NCBI GenBank assembly: GCA_903929535.1
Contig: CAIYVC010000116.1
Coordinates: 17,187-81,186, forward strand
Source: an uncultured Caulobacteraceae bacterium
Lineage (GTDB): Bacteria; Pseudomonadota; Alphaproteobacteria; Caulobacterales; Caulobacteraceae
DNA length: 64,000 nt
Reading direction: 5' to 3'
Positions within the stretch are counted from its first letter, which is position 1, and each line of letters begins with the position of its first letter. The notes under the pieces are model-generated. The model saw only the letters and a list, made by a program, of their open reading frames with translations, ran no database searches and had not been told where the DNA came from. The translations under genes were made by a program, and so were the position numbers. Shown piece after piece: positions 17,707 through 26,158 of the stretch.

Positions 17707-18503
17707 CACTTCACCCGCTCGATCAGGGCCTTGGCGGCCGCCGGGGCGCGGACCTTGCCCTCGTGGATGACGTAGGCGAACACGTCGCGGGGCTTGGGCT
17801 GCGGAACAAGGTCGCGCTCGACGCGGGGCAGGTCGTTCGGCTGACCGCCGCCCGCCCAGGCCTTCAGCCGCCCGGCCCAAGCGTCCAGTTCGCCCTCGGG
17901 ATAGGCGGTGACAATGTCGTCCGAGCCCTTCTGCAGCCGGGCGTAGACGAAGTCGGCGGTGACGTCTGCCATCTCCGGGTACTGGAAGTGCTCGGCGTAG
18001 ACGAGGCCGATGTTCCGTTCACGAAGCAGGGCCATGAACTCCGGATCACGGAAGCTGTCGTGGCGCACCTCCACCACGTGACGCAGGCCCCGGCCCCCGG
18101 CCTTCTGCGGCAAGGCGTCGAGGAAGCCGGCGAAGTCGCTGGGGTCGAACTTCTTGGTCGGGGCGAACTGCCAGAGCAGCGGCCCCAGCCGGTCCTCCAG
18201 TTCCAGCACGCCGGACTCGATGAACCGGGTGATCGACTCCCCGGCTTCGGAGAGCACCTTCCTGTTGGTGGTGAAGCGCGAACCCTTGACCGAGAAGACG
18301 AAACCTTCGGGCGTGCTGTCGCGCCATTTGCGGAAGGTCTCGGGCGACTGGCTGCCGTAGTAGGTGCCGTTGATCTCGATCGAGGTCAGCTGGCGGCTGG
18401 CGTATTCCAGCTCTTTGGCCTGCACGAGCCCTTCTGGATAGAAGACCCCGCGCCAGGGCTCGAAGGTCCAGCCGCCGATGCCGATGTAGATGCCGCCGCT
18501 CAT
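17706..18503 (-). CDS. DUF72 domain-containing protein (YecE-like)
   Basis: 265 residues, typical of the DUF72 TIM-barrel-like family: IYIGIGGWTFEPWRGVFYP at the N-terminus, a YASRQLTSIEINGTYYG block, FVFSVKGSRFTTN, LLWQFAPTKKFDP, HVVEVRHDSF and YARLQKG near the end. The biochemical function of DUF72 is not established. First gene of the three-gene leftward operon with the TonB_C-like and TraB/GumN genes. Confidence 0.88.
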   Translation of the reverse strand: MSGGIYIGIGGWTFEPWRGVFYPEGLVQAKELEYASRQLTSIEINGTYYGSQSPETFRKWRDSTPEGFVFSVKGSRFTTNRKVLSEAGESITRFIESGVLELEDRLGPLLWQFAPTKKFDPSDFAGFLDALPQKAGGRGLRHVVEVRHDSFRDPEFMALLRERNIGLVYAEHFQYPEMADVTADFVYARLQKGSDDIVTAYPEGELDAWAGRLKAWAGGGQPNDLPRVERDLVPQPKPRDVFAYVIHEGKVRAPAAAKALIERVK

Positions 18504-18605
18504 GCGCGCTCCGGGTTGTAGACGAGCGGGCTCGCCGCCGGTGTCATCGTAGAACGCACGCGCGTCAGGAAAAGCGGCAATCGGCGGGATGCGGACCCCA
18601 AAGGT

Positions 18606-18648
18606 GTTTTGCGGGCGGTAATCGTTGCGCGCTTGTCAGCCGCAAAAC
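18606..18648. repeat. Inverted repeat in the 5' region of the dienelactone hydrolase gene
   Basis: GTTTTGCGG (18606-18614) is perfectly complementary to CCGCAAAAC (18640-18648), with a 25-base spacer. It lies 43-85 bases before the ATG at 18691, in the divergent gap between the DUF72 gene and the hydrolase (18504-18690). It could be a leader hairpin or a regulator site. A strong SD, GGAGGAG, follows it closely upstream of the ATG. Confidence 0.5.
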
Positions 18649-18690
18649 CCCGAGCGATGGTGCGCGCCTCGGTTTTGGGAGGAGCCATCC

Positions 18691-19614
18691 ATGAAGCACG
18701 AACGCATCAAAATCCCCGCGGAAGCGGTGGAGCTCTACACGCAATTCATCCACGGCGAGATCAGCCGCCGCGCCTTCAACGCAGGCATCAAGAAGTTCGC
18801 CGTTGTCGGCCTGACCGCCGGCGCCCTCGTCGACGCCCTGATGCCCAAGTACGCCGAAGCCCAGCAGGTGCGTAAGGACGACGAGCGCATCCGCGCCGAA
18901 TATGTGACCGTCCCCTCGCCCAACGGCAACGGTTCGATCAAGGGCTATCTGGTGCGTCCCTACGGCGCCGACTCCCGCGAAGCCAAGTCCTTCAAGCTGC
19001 CGGGCGTGCTGGTGATCCACGAGAACCGCGGCCTTAACCCGCACACCGAGGACGTGGCCCGCCGCTTCGCGCTGGAAGGCTTCATGGCCTTCGCTCCGGA
19101 CGCCGTCTCCACGCTCGGCGGCTATCCCGGCGACGACTTCAAGGGCGGCCAGATGTTCGCCAAGATCGACAAGCCCAAGCTGACCCAGGACTTCATCGCC
19201 TGTGCCCACTATCTGAAGTCGCGCCCGGACTCGACCGGCAAGATCGGCGTGACCGGCTTCTGCTTCGGCGGTGGCGCCTCCAACAGCCTGGCGGGCCTGC
19301 TGGGCGACGACCTGGCCGCGGCCGCGCCCTTCTACGGCGCTCCGACGCCTCCGGCCGACGTGCCGAAGATCAAGGCCGCGATCCTGATCAACCACGGCGC
19401 CCTGGATAAGGCGCTGGCGGGCGGCTACCCGGCCCAGGAAGCTGAGCTGAAGAAGAGCAACATCCGCTACGAGGGGCACATCTACCCCAACTCGGTGCAC
19501 GGCTTCTTCAACGACGCCACACCCGAGCGCTACAACAAGGCCGCCGCCACGGAAGCCTGGACCCGCACCGTCGACTGGTTCCACCAGTACGTCGGCGTGG
19601 CGGTCACGGCCTAA
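18691..19614 (+). CDS. Dienelactone hydrolase family protein, Tat-exported (YghX-like)
   Basis: 307 residues from ATG 18691, preceded by GGAGGAG. A twin-arginine signal lies about 25 residues in (ISRRAFNAGIKKF, then AVVGLTAGALVDALM and AEAQQV), suggesting Tat export. Catalytic triad of the DLH fold: Cys in GFCFGG, an Asp or equivalent after the ILINHGALD strand, and His in YPNSVHGFFND. VIHENRGLNPHTEDVARR is typical of the family. Dienelactone hydrolases open lactones of aromatic catabolism, but exported YghX-type members have no assigned substrate. Confidence 0.87.
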   Translation: MKHERIKIPAEAVELYTQFIHGEISRRAFNAGIKKFAVVGLTAGALVDALMPKYAEAQQVRKDDERIRAEYVTVPSPNGNGSIKGYLVRPYGADSREAKSFKLPGVLVIHENRGLNPHTEDVARRFALEGFMAFAPDAVSTLGGYPGDDFKGGQMFAKIDKPKLTQDFIACAHYLKSRPDSTGKIGVTGFCFGGGASNSLAGLLGDDLAAAAPFYGAPTPPADVPKIKAAILINHGALDKALAGGYPAQEAELKKSNIRYEGHIYPNSVHGFFNDATPERYNKAAATEAWTRTVDWFHQYVGVAVTA

Positions 19615-19623
19615 ACCCCAAGC

Positions 19624-20250
19624 TCAGGCTTTGGCGTCCAGATAGCCGAGCATCGCCCGCACGATCCGGTCGATGACCCTGTCCCAATCGGTGTCCCCGC
19701 GCTCCCCCGCGGCGGACATCAGGGACTTGGCTATGACGCCGATGTCCTGCGAGGCGATCTCCAGATTGTCGACGAGGATCTGGTTGCCGTAACGCTGCAG
19801 CAGCCGGATCATCGCCGCGCGCACGGCGACGTGGGAGGAGGCCTTGTTGATATGGCCCTCCAGCCGCTGGAACTCGTCTTCCAAGAGGCGCACCAGGTTC
19901 GGCCGGCGCAGGTGGCTGACCAGCCCCATCTGCAGCATGAATTTCAGGTCCTCGCCCAGGGTATCGCCCGGCGCGCCGTCGATGGCTTCGGCCAGGGTCT
20001 GGGAGAAGAGCACCAGGCTCTGCTCCATCAGGGCCACCAGGATGGCGTCCTTGCTGGGGAAGTACTGGTAGAGCGAGCCGATCGAGACCCCGGCGCGCAC
20101 CGCCACGGCGTTGGTGTTGAACCCCGCCAGCCCCCGATCCTCCAGAATGTGAGCCGCCGCCGCCAGCACCGCTTCGACGGTCGCCTTCGAGCGCCCCTGG
20201 ATAGGTTTTTTCCGAGGCGTAACAACGATTTGTGAAGGAGACGCCGTCAT
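19624..20250 (-). CDS. TetR family transcriptional repressor of the adjacent efflux operon
   Basis: 208 residues from ATG 20250 (MTASPSQIVV); a TTG three codons earlier is less likely. N-terminal helix-turn-helix domain: KATVEAVLAAAAHILEDRG, then VAVRAGVSIGSLYQYFPSKD. The C-terminal ligand domain resembles the TetR_C class with RYGNQILVDN. Divergent from nodT-acrA-acrB with a 14-bp perfect palindrome between them, so it very probably represses the pump and itself. Caulobacter has a comparable TetR repressor (TipR) controlling AcrAB2-NodT; orthology is inferred. Confidence 0.88.
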   Translation of the reverse strand: MTASPSQIVVTPRKKPIQGRSKATVEAVLAAAAHILEDRGLAGFNTNAVAVRAGVSIGSLYQYFPSKDAILVALMEQSLVLFSQTLAEAIDGAPGDTLGEDLKFMLQMGLVSHLRRPNLVRLLEDEFQRLEGHINKASSHVAVRAAMIRLLQRYGNQILVDNLEIASQDIGVIAKSLMSAAGERGDTDWDRVIDRIVRAMLGYLDAKA

Positions 20251-20270
20251 TCTGACCAATGCGAGTGGAA

Positions 20271-20290
20271 ATGTGAGTAATTACTCATAT
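20271..20290. promoter_or_regulatory. TetR operator between the repressor and efflux genes
   Basis: TGAGTAA (20274-20280) joined directly to TTACTCA (20281-20287) gives a 14-bp perfect palindrome. It extends to AT..AT at 20271-20290 with one mismatched pair. It is the only such palindrome in the 123-base divergent gap and lies 24 bases from the tetR start and 87 from nodT, so a single dimer site could block both promoters. Confidence 0.75.
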
Positions 20291-20373
20291 TCTCTCGACT
20301 GACCGGTGAACGCAAGCGCGGACCCAACCGCACCGCCCGCCGGCCGGCAAATGCATCATCTGGTGTCCCTTCC

Positions 20374-21882
20374 ATGCCCGTCCGGGGTGAACGCAGTTTC
20401 GACTCCCGCCTTGTGCGCGGGCTCCTGATCGCCGCAGCGGCCGCTCCCCTGCTGGCCGCCTGCGCGACCGGAGACGTGCGCTCGGCCGACGCGCGCCTGC
20501 CCACCGCCTTCGAGGCGCCGCAGTCCAAGGACGCCGCCCCCGCCCAGGCGCTCGATCAGTGGTGGACCCTCTATAACGACGCCCAGCTGACCAGCCTGGT
20601 GCAGCAGGCCCTGGCCAACAGCCCCGACGCCAAGGACGCCGCTTCCAAGCTGGATCAGGCCATGGCCGTGCGCCAGGCGGCGCTCTACGCCTACAATCCC
20701 CAGGGCCAGATCGTGGCCTCGGGCAGCAAGGCCCACTACGCCCCCCTGGCGGACCACGCCTCGCTGGCCTCGGTGGAAGCCGGGCTTGGCGGAGCCGGCG
20801 GGGCCGGCGCGCAGTCGCTGCTGGTCAGCGAGAGCTACAGCCTCGGCTTCAACGTCTCCTGGGAAGTGGACCTGTTCGGCCGCCGCCGCGCGGCCAAGCG
20901 GTCCGCCGACGCGGAGCTGCGCAACGCCGAGTTCACCTACGACGCCACCCGCTGGAGCCTGACGGCCAATGTCGCCGACAGCCTGTTCCAGGCGCGCGGC
21001 CTGGCCATCCAGCTGGATCAGGCCAGGGAGACGGTGCGCATCGAGCAGCAGCTCTATGACGTGTCCAAGGCGCGGGTCGATCATGGCCTGGCGCCCTCGT
21101 CCGACGCCGCCCAGACCCAGTCCAATGTGCAGAGCGCCCAGGCCCAAGCCGAGGCCCTGACCGCCCAACTCGCCGCCGCCCGCCGCCAGCTGCTGTTGCT
21201 GGTCGGGCGTGGAACCGATCCCCTGGCCAGCCTGCCGGTGCCCGGTGAGATCGGCGCTCCGCCGCCCGTGCCCGCCACCCTGCCGGGCGAACTGCTGGTC
21301 CGCCGCCCCGACGTGCGCGAGGCCCAGGAGCGGGTCGAGGCCGCCGCCGGCAAGCTGACCCTGTCCAAGCGCGCCCTTCTGCCGACCTTCACCTTCCAGC
21401 CCGGAGGGGCCCTGCTACAGGACGGCTCTTCCGTCGCCGACCGCCTCAGCGTCTGGACCATCGCCGCCAACGCCGCTCTGCCGGTGCTGGACCGTCCGCG
21501 CCTGCTCTCCCAGGTGCGCCAGCAGCGCGACGTCGCCGAGCAGGCGGTGATCGCTTACGAGAAGTCGGTGCAGACCGCCTATGGCGACACCGAGAACGCC
21601 CTGACCTCGTTCGATTCCGACAAGCGCCGGGTGGCGCTGCTGGTGGCCGCCGAGAAGAACGCCAACTTCGCCTACAACGCCAAGCAGACCGGCTACAGCC
21701 GCGGCCTCAACGACCTGCAGACGGCTTTGACCGCCGAGGCCTCCTGGCGCCAGGCGCGCCTGGCCCTGGCCCAGGCTCAGGTCACGATGATGCAGCGTTC
21801 GGTGCAGATCTTCAAAGCCCTGGGGGGCGGCTGGTCGGCCGGCCTCCAGACCGCAGACACCCGCGGCGGAGCCGCCGGATGA
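20374..21882 (+). CDS. Efflux outer-membrane channel, NodT family (TolC-like lipoprotein)
   Basis: 502 residues. A type II signal peptide ends in the lipobox LLAAC (Cys about 30), so the protein is lipidated in the outer membrane. Two OEP repeats follow: QWWTLYNDAQLTSLV with VSWEVDLFGRRRAAK in the first, and LLVRRPDVREAQERVEAAAGKL with YSRGLNDLQTALTAEASW in the second. This is typical of NodT/OprM trimeric channels that receive drugs from an RND pump. First gene of the operon; its TGA overlaps the acrA-like ATG. Confidence 0.92.
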   Translation: MPVRGERSFDSRLVRGLLIAAAAAPLLAACATGDVRSADARLPTAFEAPQSKDAAPAQALDQWWTLYNDAQLTSLVQQALANSPDAKDAASKLDQAMAVRQAALYAYNPQGQIVASGSKAHYAPLADHASLASVEAGLGGAGGAGAQSLLVSESYSLGFNVSWEVDLFGRRRAAKRSADAELRNAEFTYDATRWSLTANVADSLFQARGLAIQLDQARETVRIEQQLYDVSKARVDHGLAPSSDAAQTQSNVQSAQAQAEALTAQLAAARRQLLLLVGRGTDPLASLPVPGEIGAPPPVPATLPGELLVRRPDVREAQERVEAAAGKLTLSKRALLPTFTFQPGGALLQDGSSVADRLSVWTIAANAALPVLDRPRLLSQVRQQRDVAEQAVIAYEKSVQTAYGDTENALTSFDSDKRRVALLVAAEKNANFAYNAKQTGYSRGLNDLQTALTAEASWRQARLALAQAQVTMMQRSVQIFKALGGGWSAGLQTADTRGGAAG

Positions 21883-22976
21883 GGAATTCGATGAGCTTTT
21901 CCAGCAGCGCGCGCCTGTCCCTCGTCACCGTCGTGGCCCTCGCCGCCGCCGCCTGCCACCCCGCGCCCAAGGCCTCGCCCGAAGCGCCGCCGCGCGCCGT
22001 CCGTGTCGCCCGTATCCAGAACATGCCCTTATCCAGCGCCCTGACGATTTCGGGCGTCCTGACGTCCCGCGAAGAGGCGGCAGTGACGTCGGAGCTGGGC
22101 GGCTACCGGGTGCTGAAGGTGTTCGTCGACCAGGGAGATTGGGTGAAGGAGGGTCAGCCCCTGGCCCAACTGGACGACACCCTGCTGCGCTCGCAGATCG
22201 CCGAACAGACTGCCCTCCTGACCCAGCAGACCCTCGCCGCCGAGCGCGCCGAGAGCCAGGCCAGGAACGTCGAAGGTCTCGACAACCAGGGGGTCCTCTC
22301 GCAAGAGGACCTCGACACCCGCCGCTTCCAGGGCAAGAGCGCCCGCGCCGCCGCGGTGGCCGCCCAGGCCCAGCTCAACGATCTGAAGACCCGCCAGTCC
22401 CGTCTGACCCTGCGCGCCCCGGTGTCCGGCCGTGTGCTCGCCCGCTATCTGCGCCCCGGCGACCTGCCCACCGGCCAGACCGCCGGCCAGCCCCTGTTCC
22501 GCATCTCCCGCGACGGCCTGATCGAGATCGACGCGGAGGTCCCCGAGTCCGACCTCGGCAAGCTGCGGCCCGGCCAGAGCGCCGAGGTGACCCTGCCGGA
22601 CGGCGCCAAGACCACAGGCCAGATCCGCCTGCTGTCGCCGGAAATCGACCAGCAGTCCAAGCTCGGCCACGCCCGCGTCCTGCTGCCCGTGCGTCCCGAT
22701 CTGCGCCCTGGCGGCTACGCCTACGCCCGCCTGCCCAGCGTCAAGACGATCGGCCTGGTCGCGCCCGACAAGGCGGTGACCTATGACGCCGAGGGCGCCT
22801 CGGTGTTCGTGGTCGATGCGAATAACCGGGTGCACAAGGTGATCGTGCGCACCGGCGAGCGGGCCAACGGCTTCGTCTCGCTGCTGCAGGGCCCGCCGCC
22901 GGGCTCGCGCGTGCTGGTGACGGGCGCCAGCTTTGTGCTGGACGGCGACAAGGTCGCGCCGGTCGAGGGCAACTGA
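21879..22976 (+). CDS. RND efflux periplasmic adaptor (membrane fusion protein)
   Basis: 365 residues. The signal peptide has a possible lipobox (LAAAAC at about 20-26), then an MFP architecture: lipoyl half-motifs (LGGYRVLKVFVDQGDWVKEG and RAPVSGRVLARYLRPGDL), a coiled-coil hairpin between them (SQIAEQTALLTQQTLAAERAE), a beta-barrel domain around IEIDAEVPESDLGKLRPG, and the membrane-proximal domain. Links the RND pump to the NodT channel. ATG overlaps the nodT stop by 4 bases and its stop overlaps the pump gene by one base. Confidence 0.93.
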   Translation: MRNSMSFSSSARLSLVTVVALAAAACHPAPKASPEAPPRAVRVARIQNMPLSSALTISGVLTSREEAAVTSELGGYRVLKVFVDQGDWVKEGQPLAQLDDTLLRSQIAEQTALLTQQTLAAERAESQARNVEGLDNQGVLSQEDLDTRRFQGKSARAAAVAAQAQLNDLKTRQSRLTLRAPVSGRVLARYLRPGDLPTGQTAGQPLFRISRDGLIEIDAEVPESDLGKLRPGQSAEVTLPDGAKTTGQIRLLSPEIDQQSKLGHARVLLPVRPDLRPGGYAYARLPSVKTIGLVAPDKAVTYDAEGASVFVVDANNRVHKVIVRTGERANGFVSLLQGPPPGSRVLVTGASFVLDGDKVAPVEGN

Positions 22977-25900
22977 TGGCCGGCTTCCGCGTCTCCACCT
23001 GGGGCATCCGGAATCCGGTTCCGGTGGCCCTGCTGTTCCTGGCCCTGACCATCGCGGGTCTGGCCGGCTACATGACCATGCCGATCAAGGCCTTCCCCGA
23101 AGTGTCCTTCCCGGTGATCATGGTCACGGTCACCCAGAGCGGCGCCGCGCCCTCTGAAATGGAGACCCAGATCACCCGGCCGGTGGAGGACGCCGCCGCG
23201 GCCATCTCCGGGGTCAAGCACATCTCCTCGACCGTCACCCTGGGCTCCTCGGTGACCACGGTGGAGTTCCAGTTCGGCTCGGATTCCCAGCGGGCGCTGG
23301 ACGACATGCGCTCGGCCATCGACCGCACGCGGGTGATCCTGCCGCCGGGCATCGATCCGCCCAACGTCACCCGTCTCGACATCGACGATCAGCCGCTGAT
23401 GTTCTACGCGGTGTCCTCGCCCAACATGTCCGCGACCGAGCTGTCGTGGTTCATCGACAACACCGCCTCGCGCGCCATCCAGGCGGGCAAGGGCGTGGGT
23501 CAGGTGGTGCGCACCGGCGGGCTGGACCGCGAGATCAACGTCATCCTCGATCCCGACCGGATGGCGGACCTGGGCGTCACGGCGCCCCAGATCAACCAGG
23601 CCCTGCTGGCCTTCACCAACGACCTCGGCGGCGGCCGGGCGCGGATCGGCGGGCGCGAGATGACCGTGCGGGTGCTGGGCTCGACCCGCAGCCTGGACGC
23701 GCTGCGCGCCATCCAGATTCCCCTGCCGGGCGGCCGCTACGCGCGGCTGGACGAGCTGGCCACGGTCGGCGACGGCGCCGGCGAGAAGCGCGGCTTCGCC
23801 ATGCTCGACGGGCGGCCGGTAGCCTCCTTCCAGGTGTCCAAGTCAAAGGGCGCCTCGGACGTTGCGGTCGAGAAGCAGGTGCTGAAGGCCATCGGCAAGC
23901 TGCAGAAGGACCACCCGGAGGTGACCTTCACCCCGATCCTGTCCACCGTGGCCAATACCCGCGAAGCCTTCTCCTCCACCGTGCACGTGCTGCAGGAGGG
24001 GATGATCCTGGCGGTGATGGTGGTGTTCCTGTTCCTGCGCGAATGGCGCGCGACGGTGATCTCGGCCATCGCCATGCCCCTGTCGCTGATCCCCACCTTC
24101 GGGGCGATGGCGGTGTTCGGCTTTAGCATCAACATCGTCACCCTGCTGGCCCTGACCCTGGTGGTCGGCATCCTGGTGGACGACGCGATCGTCGAGATCG
24201 AGAACATCCAGAAGCGGATCGAGCGGGGCCAGAAACCCTATCAGGCCGCCATGGAAGGCGCCGACGCCATCGGCCTGGCGGTGATCGCCACCACCTTCAC
24301 CATCGTGGCCGTGTTCACCCCCGTGTCGATGATGAACAGCTCGGTGGGCCAGTTCTTCCGCGAGTTCGGCGTCACCGTGTCGATGGCGGTGCTGTTCTCG
24401 CTGCTGGTGGCGCGGCTGCTTACGCCGCTGCTGGCCGCCTATTTCATCAAGCCCCACGCCCACCCCAAGCCGCCCAAGCCCCTGCCTCGCCGGTACAAGC
24501 AGGCGCTGGACTGGGCGCTGGACCACAAGTGGATGTCGAGCGCCATCGGCGGCGCCTTCCTGGTGCTGTCGGTGATCCTGGCGTCGCAACTGCCCACCGG
24601 CTTCCAGCCCTCGGGCGATCCCGGCTACATCTACATGCAGGTGCAGGGTCCGCCCGGCGCCACCAAGGACGACATGCAGCGCGCGGTGCTGGAAACCACC
24701 CGCCTGTTCCGCGCCCAGCCCGACGTCAACATGGTGTTCGGCCAGATCGGCTCCACCGGCGCCGGCGGCGACCTGACCTCGGGGCGGATCATCGCCCTGC
24801 TGAAGGCGCAGCGCTCGCACACCACCGACCAGATGAAGCAGCTGATGCGCGACAAGCTGCGCGCCATTCCCGACGCCCGCGTCACCTTCCAGGGCAACGG
24901 CGGCGGATCGGACGTGGAGATCATCCTGGCCAGCCAGGACGGCGCACTGCTGGCCCGCACCCAGGAGGTGCTGCTGCGCCAGATGCGGGGGCTGGACATG
25001 ATCGGCGACCCGCGCCCGGCGCCGCCGCCCGCCTCCGCCGAACTGATCATCCGGCCCAAGGCAGCCGAGGCGGCCAAGGTAGGCGTCACCGCCGACACCC
25101 TGGGCCAGATCGCACGCGTCGCCACCATCGGCGACATCGACGCCAACGTCGCCAAGTTCCCCGACGGCGAGCGGCGCATCCCGATCCGCGTGCGTCTGCC
25201 CCAGGCGGCGGTGGCCGACCTCAACGTGATCGGCCGTCTGCAGGTGCCGACCCTCAGCGGCAAGCCGTCCGATCTGCGCAGCGTCGCCGACATCGACTTC
25301 GAGGCCGGGCCTGCCCGCATCGTGCGCTACGACCGCGAGCGGCGCGCCTCGGTCCAGGCCGACCTGAAGCCTGACGTCATCATCGGCACGGCGCTGAAGG
25401 CGGTGCACCAGCTGCCGGTCATGAAGAACCTGCCGGCGGGCATTCGCGAGGCCCAGACCAATGACGTGGAGAACATGGCCGACCTGTTCGGCGGCATCGT
25501 CATGGCCATGCTGGCCGGGGTGGCGCTGATCTATGCGGTGATGGTCCTGCTGTTCAAAAGCTTCTTCAAGCCGATCACCATCCTGTCTGCCCTGCCGTTG
25601 TCCTTGGGCGGCGCCTTCTTCGCCATGTTCATCACCCACAAGGCCTTCGACCTGCCGTCGATGATCGGCATGCTGATGCTGCTGGGCCTGGCGGCGAAGA
25701 ACTCGATCCTGCTGGTGGAGTTCGCCATCGAGCGCGAGCGCGAAGGCATGCCCCGCCACGAAGCCCTGGTGATGGCCTGCACCGAACGGTCGCGGCCGAT
25801 CGTCATGACCACCGTGGCCATGATCATGGGCATGCTGCCTACCGCCTTCGGCATCGGCCAGGGCGCCGAGTGGCGCGCGCCCATGGCCACCGCGGTGATC

Positions 25901-26065
25901 GGCGGGCTGATCTCCTCCACGGGTCTGTCGCTGGTGCTGGTGCCGGTGGTCTATGAGATCATCGACGACTTCGAGACTTGGCTGAAGCCCCTGTTCGGAC
26001 GCTTCGTCACGCCCTCAGGCGAGACGCCCGAGGAGCCTTCGGCGGCGGCCAAGGCGGCGGAATAG
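22976..26065 (+). CDS. RND multidrug efflux permease (AcrB/HAE1-like)
   Basis: 1029 residues with the RND layout: first helix NPVPVALLFLALTIAGLAGY, large periplasmic loop, helices 2-6 with the proton-relay pair Asp-Asp in LVVGILVDDAIVEIENI, a second periplasmic loop, and C-terminal helices including LLGLAAKNSILLVEFAIERE, where the Lys is the expected relay lysine. Drug/proton antiporter in the inner membrane. It has the HAE1 signature but is more diverged in the porter domain than E. coli AcrB. Last gene of the TetR-controlled operon. Confidence 0.94.
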   Translation: MAGFRVSTWGIRNPVPVALLFLALTIAGLAGYMTMPIKAFPEVSFPVIMVTVTQSGAAPSEMETQITRPVEDAAAAISGVKHISSTVTLGSSVTTVEFQFGSDSQRALDDMRSAIDRTRVILPPGIDPPNVTRLDIDDQPLMFYAVSSPNMSATELSWFIDNTASRAIQAGKGVGQVVRTGGLDREINVILDPDRMADLGVTAPQINQALLAFTNDLGGGRARIGGREMTVRVLGSTRSLDALRAIQIPLPGGRYARLDELATVGDGAGEKRGFAMLDGRPVASFQVSKSKGASDVAVEKQVLKAIGKLQKDHPEVTFTPILSTVANTREAFSSTVHVLQEGMILAVMVVFLFLREWRATVISAIAMPLSLIPTFGAMAVFGFSINIVTLLALTLVVGILVDDAIVEIENIQKRIERGQKPYQAAMEGADAIGLAVIATTFTIVAVFTPVSMMNSSVGQFFREFGVTVSMAVLFSLLVARLLTPLLAAYFIKPHAHPKPPKPLPRRYKQALDWALDHKWMSSAIGGAFLVLSVILASQLPTGFQPSGDPGYIYMQVQGPPGATKDDMQRAVLETTRLFRAQPDVNMVFGQIGSTGAGGDLTSGRIIALLKAQRSHTTDQMKQLMRDKLRAIPDARVTFQGNGGGSDVEIILASQDGALLARTQEVLLRQMRGLDMIGDPRPAPPPASAELIIRPKAAEAAKVGVTADTLGQIARVATIGDIDANVAKFPDGERRIPIRVRLPQAAVADLNVIGRLQVPTLSGKPSDLRSVADIDFEAGPARIVRYDRERRASVQADLKPDVIIGTALKAVHQLPVMKNLPAGIREAQTNDVENMADLFGGIVMAMLAGVALIYAVMVLLFKSFFKPITILSALPLSLGGAFFAMFITHKAFDLPSMIGMLMLLGLAAKNSILLVEFAIEREREGMPRHEALVMACTERSRPIVMTTVAMIMGMLPTAFGIGQGAEWRAPMATAVIGGLISSTGLSLVLVPVVYEIIDDFETWLKPLFGRFVTPSGETPEEPSAAAKAAE

Positions 26066-26158
26066 CCGGATCATCTCGCCAAAGCGGGTTTTGCTGCGTT
26101 CCGAAACGTCTTAGTCGTGAAGGCCTGCTAAGCCTTGGCTGAGCGACGGGAGCAAACC

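Noticed and set aside
23843..25759. 638-codon open frame antisense to the RND permease
   Set aside because: It is the frame shadow of a high-GC gene: rich in His, Gln, Gly and Asp with no domain pattern, while the plus strand encodes a complete RND protein.
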